A stretch of DNA of 33,126 bases from Stentor coeruleus. Lineage: Eukaryota > Ciliophora > Heterotrichea > Heterotrichida > Stentoridae. Of this stretch, positions 27,472 through 33,126 are shown in pieces. The notes under the pieces are model-generated. The model did not search any database. It was not told the origin of the DNA and saw only the letters and a program-made list of their open reading frames with translations. The DNA lies in the NCBI GenBank assembly GCA_001970955.1, contig MPUH01000821.1, positions 1 through 33,126 of the forward strand, given 5' to 3'. The position numbers and the translations under genes were made by a program. Every line of letters starts with the position of its first letter. Within the stretch, counting starts at the first letter, position 1.

Positions 27472-30459
27472 TCAATTTAATTTTATATAAGCTTCCCATG
27501 AATCTCCCATCAACTCTTGGAGCTCATCACCAACCACAAGGATTAGTCTTTCTAAAAATTTTTTAGCTGTTATTGATACTGGTTGCTCACTTAAGAGCTT
27601 TTTTCCATATGGGATAATGAATTTTTTTGTTAGTGCTGGCTTTTGAGAATGGATTACTTGGAGAGAGTCAATGAACAGACTGAATAGGAAAAGCCAAGAT
27701 TTATCTTTTTCTCGATCGAGTTCTTTTATTAGAGATGGAAGGAAGAGGTTAAGATCTGCTTGATGCATTAGGATACGACATACGTCCTTTGCGTTGTTTC
27801 TTAGAAGAGTGTTCATTGAGTTTAGGAGCACGATGAGGCTTGGTAGAAGCCCTGATAGGTCGATTTTGTTGGAGGTGCAAGGTATGATTTTAGACAGTAC
27901 AGTTAAAGTGTGCATCGATACTCTTGAGTCAGAGTCATCAAGGCCTGAAATAAGACACCCAAGACTTTCATTGGTAATAGTTTTACTCTTAACAGCCACA
28001 TCCTTCAACTTACTCAAAGCCTCAACCTTTCTTACCCAATCCCCAGTAAGCATATTTTCCTTAATTGTCTCTATAGGATTAGGTCTTATTCTTCCTCTAA
28101 TAATCGGGCTTTTTACTGACATTTCCGAACTTTTCGACAATTTACTCAAAGGAGTTTCCGGTTCTTGTTTAGCTAAGCATTCTTTTAACGTGGAATAATC
28201 CGCATTAGTTAAAATTTTCTTTAATTGTTTATCGAAATCCCCTTCACTATATAATTTTTACAGTATACTTGATAAGAAATTCAATGCGGACTTTGCATTT
28301 GATCTTACTTCTGCTGATGCTTCTCTTGTAAAAGATGCTAAAGTCTGCATCATACGCTGAAGCTCCTTAGATTTTCTAATCTCGGCCTTTTTATGTTCAA
28401 AAATTTTCTGAAAACACAAAGCGGATTTTGCTTTTACTTGAGAAGACCTTGAGTTGTTGACGCATTGGAAAAGGATATTTACAACTTTAGAATCAGAGAC
28501 GCATCGGCAGACAATGAACAATGATTTCTCCGCTTCACCTGATATAAAAATATTTGTATCAGCACTTTTTCTTAGTAAACAGTTTAGGATTATCTCCAAT
28601 TCAGGTTCAATAAGCTTACTTAATAATTCGCACATCTCACCAATAACAATTAGAGCATTTTTAGACAAACTTGACCTTAACGAATCAGCACACCTTAAAA
28701 TCTGTAAAACCAGTGAATGAAAAGGGGCAAGTATAAAAATCTCACTATGAAACTTTAAAAGTTTTCTCATCCCATTAAGCATTTCAAATTGCATAGCCCA
28801 ATCATTAGGATTTATTCTTAAATAATGCTGTAATTCTAACTCAGGATTCTCAACAGGTAGCAAGTCTTCTTTTTTTAAATATGATGTTTCCATAAGTTTA
28901 ACTGGAGACCTTTTAGGTGATGATGTATCATCATTATGGACATCAAAACTTTTATTAGCGCTATAGTTTCTGGATATAGAACTAGCCATACGTTTTTGGG
29001 TCATAGCTCCAGTTTGAGATAAGGGTTCAAGTTTATCTGTTAAAGCTTTAGAGAATATTAATGGAGATTCAATATTTGTACTAAAAGAACTAATCCCTGA
29101 AATATCTCGTCCTACAGGAGCACTACTTGGGATGATTTTTGGTAATTCAATACCGTCTTCTTTGAGTATTGGGACTACTTTTTTTCTTAGTCTAGCTTTG
29201 ATTTTTTCAGTTGTGATGTCGTCTGTATCAATTCTGTCAAGGACTTGATTTATACCTTCAGTGTTTGCTATGACTACTAGGGTTTCTAGAGCTACATGTT
29301 TGATTTTAGCTTTACTGTCGTTGAGGAGTTTAGAGATTTTACTTACTATTGAGATATAGTTGTAGTAATATTGCTTGTTTTGCTCAAGGATTGTTGCCAT
29401 GATTAGCATTAGGCAACCCTCGCGAATATGCCAGTTTTCACATTCAAGACCTTGGAGGAAGTAGGGGAAAAGGCATTCTGGGTAGAGTTCAGAAAGCAGC
29501 ATACGGAAAACTTTGAAAGTGTTATGCCGAAAAGTGATCTTTTCATCCCCAAGTTTCTGTATACAAGTAGGTATCAACACTGTAAAGTCAGCTTTTTTCG
29601 TTATCCCATTAACTTTCAAAATCTCCTGCAACAACAAAAGCGCTCCATTAATTATCCTAAAACTCGTCCCTTCAAGCAGTTGCTTCAAAAACTCAACAAT
29701 CGACGGTAAATGTTTATCCAAACTTTTACTCATATTAGTCAAATTGTCTCTAATTTCTTCCATGGCCATAAGTTTTTCTTTCCAATCACTTGATGTTGCT
29801 ATTTGAAATGCTAATTCCTTATCAAAAATCCTTGGGATTTCTCCTTTTTTCATTGGACTTGATGATCTATGTATTTCTATATTTCCTTCTTCTATCATTT
29901 TAATAGTTGATTCTTCAATGTTTTTTCTAATATGAGGTAAAGTTATAAGACGTTTTGCTGTTTGTATTGCTGTACTACTTAGAATTGGGTCTGAAAATAA
30001 GTTTATTATATCAGAAATTAGATTTATTTGAACATGATCACCTAGAATACTTATTCCACGTAGGCATTGGCTTTTAACTCGATGGTTGTCGTGGGAAAGA
30101 CCTTTAGAAAGGGCTTCGATGATTTCCTTTGGAATGATTTTTGAAGCCAAGTGCAAACAATTGAATGCTGTTCGGGATATTATTGAATGAGGTGACCCTA
30201 GCTTGGAGATTATCTGGTCTAGAAGGTGTAAAATTCTTGGAGCGCATTCCTATATATTTTATACTGGCAACAATTGCTGTAAAAGTTGTAAAGAGCGACC
30301 TGAAACTTCTAAGTCATCATGATCTATGCATATCGCATCAATTGCTTTATAAAGTTCCTCCGATCCTTTATGGGCCATTGCCAACCAAGTCATAGCCTTA
30401 AGTGATTCTTTAAGTTTCTCAGCATCTTCTAATCGAAAATCTAGTAAAAGAGCTTCCAT
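27472..30459 (-). CDS. TOGARAM1: TOGARAM1/crescerin-like TOG-array protein (three exons)
   Basis: Splicing two 15-nt introns joins 30459-30265, 30249-28262 and 28246-27472 into one frame of 985 residues, starting at ATG 30459 and ending in TAA. The protein is four HEAT/TOG arrays: about 1-190, 205-430, 530-728 and 780-985, with a Ser-rich linker at about 430-530. Two N-terminal plus two C-terminal TOGs is the TOGARAM1 (crescerin/CHE-12) plan. The third array (NDWAMQFEMLNGMRKLLKFH, SLSKNALIVIGEMCELLSK, SADTNIFISGEAEKSL) matches TOGARAM1 TOG3, and SDWKEKLMAMEEI and GDWVRKVEALSKL open two others. The family acts on axonemal microtubules and is needed for normal cilium length and structure. At 985 residues it is compact next to the roughly 1700 of human. 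The annotated start fits the first HEAT helix. Confidence 0.88.
28247..28261 (-). other. 15-nt intron in TOGARAM1
   Basis: On the minus strand GTAAAAATTATATAG, 15 nt, at phase 2. If retained, TAA follows the CTG codon. Removal continues the frame as SSIL-EGDFDKQL. Confidence 0.88.
30250..30264 (-). other. 15-nt intron in TOGARAM1
   Basis: On the minus strand GTATAAAATATATAG, 15 nt, at phase 0 after CCA. Retention gives TAA and TAG in frame. Removal continues the frame as QQLLP-ECAPRILHLL. Confidence 0.9.
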
Positions 30460-30870
30460 TTATAATTTATCAAAACTAATATGAATTTCCTCCTCAATTC
30501 CTCTTATTAGAAACTCCAAAAATCTNTGAATTTCCTCCTCAATTCCTCTTATTAGAAACTCCAAAAATCTGTTTCCTCCAACATCAATAAAAATTATACT
30601 TTTCTCCTACATACTCTATACTCAAAATCTAAACCATTTTCCTATCTAAACCCATCTTTCCCCACCCTTATCCCTAACACTAACATCTATTTGAAGTATT
30701 TTCTCTATTCTTCTCTAATCTCAAAACTCTCTTTAAAAAACTATCCAATAAATCAAAACTTCCATCAAATCTTAAAAAATACTCCCTTCTTTCCATAACT
30801 TCCACATCCCTTCCTATTCACAATCTCTCATTTAAATAAAAAATCCGTTAAATTTATACTAATTAAATCT
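30460..30870 (+). promoter_or_regulatory. Divergent intergenic region, almost free of G
   Basis: No gene is seen. Bases 30601-30840 contain about 72 C and only 2 G on the plus strand, the strongest strand bias in the window. This is the 5' flank of the gene at 30871 and also holds the TOGARAM1 promoter. ATTATAA sits directly before the TOGARAM1 ATG. Confidence 0.5.
30482..30570. repeat. 44-bp direct repeat flanking a single N (assembly join)
   Basis: Bases 30482-30525 and 30527-30570 are identical, separated by N at 30526. It lies in intergenic DNA, so no gene is affected. Confidence 0.9.
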
Positions 30871-31939
30871 ATGCAAAGCATTTTTTCTGTACAAGAAGCC
30901 GAACAATCGCCTATATTCATGATAAAAACAGCCAGTATCCATGAATTAAACCCTCCACTACAGCCTAATGATCGTAAAACCACACTAAATCTAGTCAAAC
31001 TCCGATCTAATAACCAAAAACTATGTATAAACTGGTCAATAATCCCAACAAATGCTACGAGTAAAAAGCATCAAGATCTTATTGATTCCTTAGAACAAAA
31101 CATAAACGAATGCTTAGAACAGCCAATTGAAATTCTCGAAGACAAACTTTTTTACCTTTGTTACACATACTTTATTGAACTTGGAGGTATTCCACCAGAC
31201 CCAATGATTATAGAAATTTTCCATATGGTTAATGTTATACAAGAAGAATGTACTAAACCACATAATATCAGTAATGCACTTATAACCTTAAGTAAAATCA
31301 GTGGAGATTATATGAAAATCTATGACTTTCTATGCAATTTTGTCAAACTTATTAATGATTTATCATTAATATATGGGATTATTAACCTTTATGACTATCG
31401 TTTTCGCTTTGAACAACGTATCGAGTCTGTAAAAATCCTAAACTTACCCAGTTTGTTTTCTGATATTATTNCAACGTATCGAGTCTGTAAAAATCCTAAA
31501 CTTACCCAGTTTGTTTTCTGATATTATTAATATGGAAATTATATGGATGAGTTTTGCTGTTCAAAAACCCCCACTTTGTTACGTTTTTAACACCCAAGTC
31601 AAATCTTTAGCTAAGTTGCTACAAGATGAGTTTTTTAAGACTCTTGAGGTATTTATGGAGTCTAATCAAGACAACTTGGATAATAAAGACTGTATACAAA
31701 CGTGGCTGGCATCAAAAAATTTTAGACTTGTTGAAGAGTATGGGTTCCATTCAGAACCTGGAAAGACTAAGCCTAGGTATCAGAATTTGACGCAGAAAGT
31801 TTTTAATTGTTTCTGCTTTAAAACAGCTTTCCAGGCAAGTGAGCTGAAAGAACAACTTTTTGAGTTTGAGAAAATTTTTAGGCATTTTGAAGGGGTAGTG
31901 TTAAAGAGTTGGTATGAGTTAGAGAAGTTTAATAATTAA
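30871..31939 (+). CDS. Unrecognised helical protein (frame broken by assembly duplication)
   Basis: Counting the 57-bp repeat around the N at 31471 once (30871-31413 plus 31472-31939) gives one frame of 336 residues from ATG to TAA. No domain is recognised. The sequence is mostly predicted helix with no signal peptide or transmembrane span. It has a Cys pair near the C-terminus (NCFCFKTAF), an aromatic-rich centre (FYLCYTYFIELGG, YGIINLYDYRFRFEQR) and a final acidic/aromatic helix. The start is the first ATG after a stop-rich, G-depleted 5' flank. Confidence 0.75.
31414..31528. repeat. 57-bp direct repeat flanking a single N (assembly join)
   Basis: Bases 31414-31470 and 31472-31528 are identical with N at 31471. 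Removing one copy plus the N (58 bases) brings the two halves of the surrounding gene into one frame. Confidence 0.93.
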
Positions 31940-32033
31940 TAGTGTAAATGCATTTTCCTGAAATTTTGATGTTTTAGTTTGGATTTGGAAGTAAGATGAA
32001 TATTTTTTTTTTGTGTATAAATATATAAGTACT

Positions 32034-32765
32034 ATGAAATGCCATGTATATCTGATACTCAAGCACTTATTGCTTGTTATTATGCTAGCTTTTAACCTTG
32101 CATTATTAGCAACAAAATACTACTTTTCTATCAAACCCTCTGATTCAGTGTATTTCGGACTCAATTTTGTAGCCTATCACTCTAACACCTACTCTTATTC
32201 AAGATTCAATCTTATATGTAAAGATATCCTCTTATCACACAATATCTGTTCTAACCTGCAAAACCTCAACAAAGCTGGGGAAATATTTAAAATTTTCATC
32301 GTATTTGATATTCTAACATTGATCATATATACAATAAACAGCTTCATCGAACAGATGTCACTTAAAAAAATCATTAAAACTCTCATAAACAACAGTAAGC
32401 CTTCAAAAATCCTTAAATTATCATTAGTTTATAGCAACAGATTAAGACTTATATTCATATTACACCCGGTTTTTATAATTTTGGGTATTGGTTTATGGAT
32501 TGAAATCTCTAATATTGAGAAATTCTCTAGTGATATGCATATTGAAAGTGGGCTTATTGTTATGATTTTTCAGGGGTTTTTTAGTTTGTTTACTGCAGCT
32601 GGGTTTTTTTGGGAGATGTCTGATGTGAAAAGAAGGAATTTGAAAAATATGAAAAGTGTGGAAGGAAAAAATACGGATAAAGGGAAGAAGTGTTTGGAGG
32701 ATTTGAAGAATAAAGGGCCTAGTTTTGATGTCACTTGGGATGAAAAAATGATGAGAGGTATGTGA
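32034..32765 (+). CDS. Four-span membrane protein, family unknown
   Basis: 243 residues from ATG 32034; the open frame extends further upstream without an ATG, through a TATAAATATATA string that is more likely promoter. Hydrophobic spans lie at about 5-27, 83-105, 138-158 and 173-195. The loop after span 1 holds two Cys (FNLICKD and SHNICSN). Span 4 is followed by a long basic tail (DVKRRNLKNMKS and onward). It ends in TGA. Layout and loop pattern match the protein at 1327-1929, and the last span plus tail resembles the partial gene at the right edge. No function can be assigned. Confidence 0.8.
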   Translation: MKCHVYLILKHLLLVIMLAFNLALLATKYYFSIKPSDSVYFGLNFVAYHSNTYSYSRFNLICKDILLSHNICSNLQNLNKAGEIFKIFIVFDILTLIIYTINSFIEQMSLKKIIKTLINNSKPSKILKLSLVYSNRLRLIFILHPVFIILGIGLWIEISNIEKFSSDMHIESGLIVMIFQGFFSLFTAAGFFWEMSDVKRRNLKNMKSVEGKNTDKGKKCLEDLKNKGPSFDVTWDEKMMRGM

Positions 32766-32941
32766 ATGTAGTTATAAATATGATATAAGGAATTAAGTAT
32801 TAAGTTTAAAAGGAGGATTTTAACTATGTTTGTTTAGTGGGATACAGGTAAAGGATTAATATGTGGATTTAATTAAAGGAAGTAATTATTTTTCCAATAT
32901 CAATTATATACTTAAAAATTAACTAACTAAAATATACTAAC
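32766..32941. other. Short 3' flank between convergent genes
   Basis: No gene is seen. Bases 32761-32880 have about 30 G and 2 C on the plus strand, the reverse of the 5' flanks. Confidence 0.4.
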
Positions 32942-33126
32942 CTAAATCAAATTCTGATCAAGTTCAGGATTATTAAACGATCTAATTTTAATCATCCTCC
33001 CAACCTCAAGAGAAATAAAACCAAAAGCAACAATGAAAATTCTAAATAAAATCAGCATTTCTGGCATAATAGACTCAAGATCTGATTCAAAAGTAAATTC
33101 TAAAGTAAACACAAAAATAGCACAAG
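32942..33126 (-). CDS. C-terminal end of a membrane protein entering from the right edge (partial)
   Basis: On the minus strand the frame is open from the window edge to TAG at 32942-32944, giving the last 60 residues. They contain a hydrophobic segment at the edge (CAIFVFTLEFTF), an acidic loop (ESDLESIMPE), a full span (MLILFRIFIVAFGFISLEVG) and a basic/polar tail. The order and spacing resemble spans 3 and 4 plus the tail of the convergent protein at 32034-32765, which suggests a related neighbour. Confidence 0.58.
   Translation of the reverse strand, partial: CAIFVFTLEFTFESDLESIMPEMLILFRIFIVAFGFISLEVGRMIKIRSFNNPELDQNLI

Noticed and set aside
32013..32033. In-frame extension of the four-span protein upstream of ATG 32034.
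   Set aside because: It has no ATG and consists of a TATAAATATATA string that fits a promoter or 5' flank better.
1..33126. Blepharisma-type code with TGA as Trp.
   Set aside because: Frames of up to 3657 codons contain Trp as TGG and no internal TGA. One gene (32034-32765) ends in TGA.
1..33126. Search by eye for CRISPR arrays, rRNA, tRNA, insertion sequences or telomeric repeats.
   Set aside because: None seen. A covariance-model scan would be needed to exclude small RNA genes.

Overview
The window looks like macronuclear DNA of a heterotrich ciliate close to Stentor. It is AT-rich and gene-dense. Three introns can be placed, and each is exactly 15 nt with GTA...TATATAG ends. The long frames (up to 3657 codons) contain no internal TAA, TAG or TGA, so the standard code is in use, as in Stentor and unlike Blepharisma or Condylostoma. 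The genus call is an inference from these traits. The host is clearly eukaryotic and ciliated: the genes include a TOG-array protein of the TOGARAM1/crescerin type, a polo-like kinase, a Retriever subunit, calcineurin B and a P2B calcium pump.

Layout: 1-1326 is gene-poor, with a possible gene end at the left edge. At 1327-1929 (+) is a small four-span membrane protein with a 15-nt intron. At 1944-3563 (-) is a polo-like kinase with altered catalytic residues, divergent from VPS35L (3663-6306, +). A LisH/CTLH protein follows at 6644-7198 (+). At 7620-18593 (-) is a giant single-exon gene of 3657 codons: five tandem lectin-like modules, PKD/REJ-type domains, a GPS motif, membrane spans and a repetitive cytoplasmic region. 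A decayed cyclin (18846-19410, +) separates it from a plasma-membrane-type calcium ATPase (19574-22567, -). The stretch 22568-24390 has no intact gene, but it holds a decayed translational-GTPase fragment and another decayed coding stretch.

The block 24391-30459 is all on the minus strand: an acylated MORN-repeat protein, calcineurin B, a FAF2-type UBA-UAS-UBX protein and TOGARAM1 (three exons, rebuilt here). At 30871-31939 (+) is an unrecognised helical protein. At 32034-32765 (+) is a second four-span protein, and the C-terminal end of a probable relative runs in from the right edge on the minus strand.

Four single-N positions (4049, 23280, 30526, 31471) are each flanked by a perfect direct repeat of 27-57 bp. 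They are best read as contig overlaps that were not merged. Two of them break genes, and counting the repeat once restores the frame in both.

Themes: calcium handling (pump, calcineurin B), membrane-surface biology (giant receptor, four-span proteins, MORN protein), cilium and centrosome biology (TOGARAM1, polo kinase) and trafficking or proteostasis (VPS35L, FAF2). Spacing is very tight (14, 54, 71 and 99 bp between neighbours). The flanks of several genes show a marked C-versus-G strand bias that follows transcription direction.
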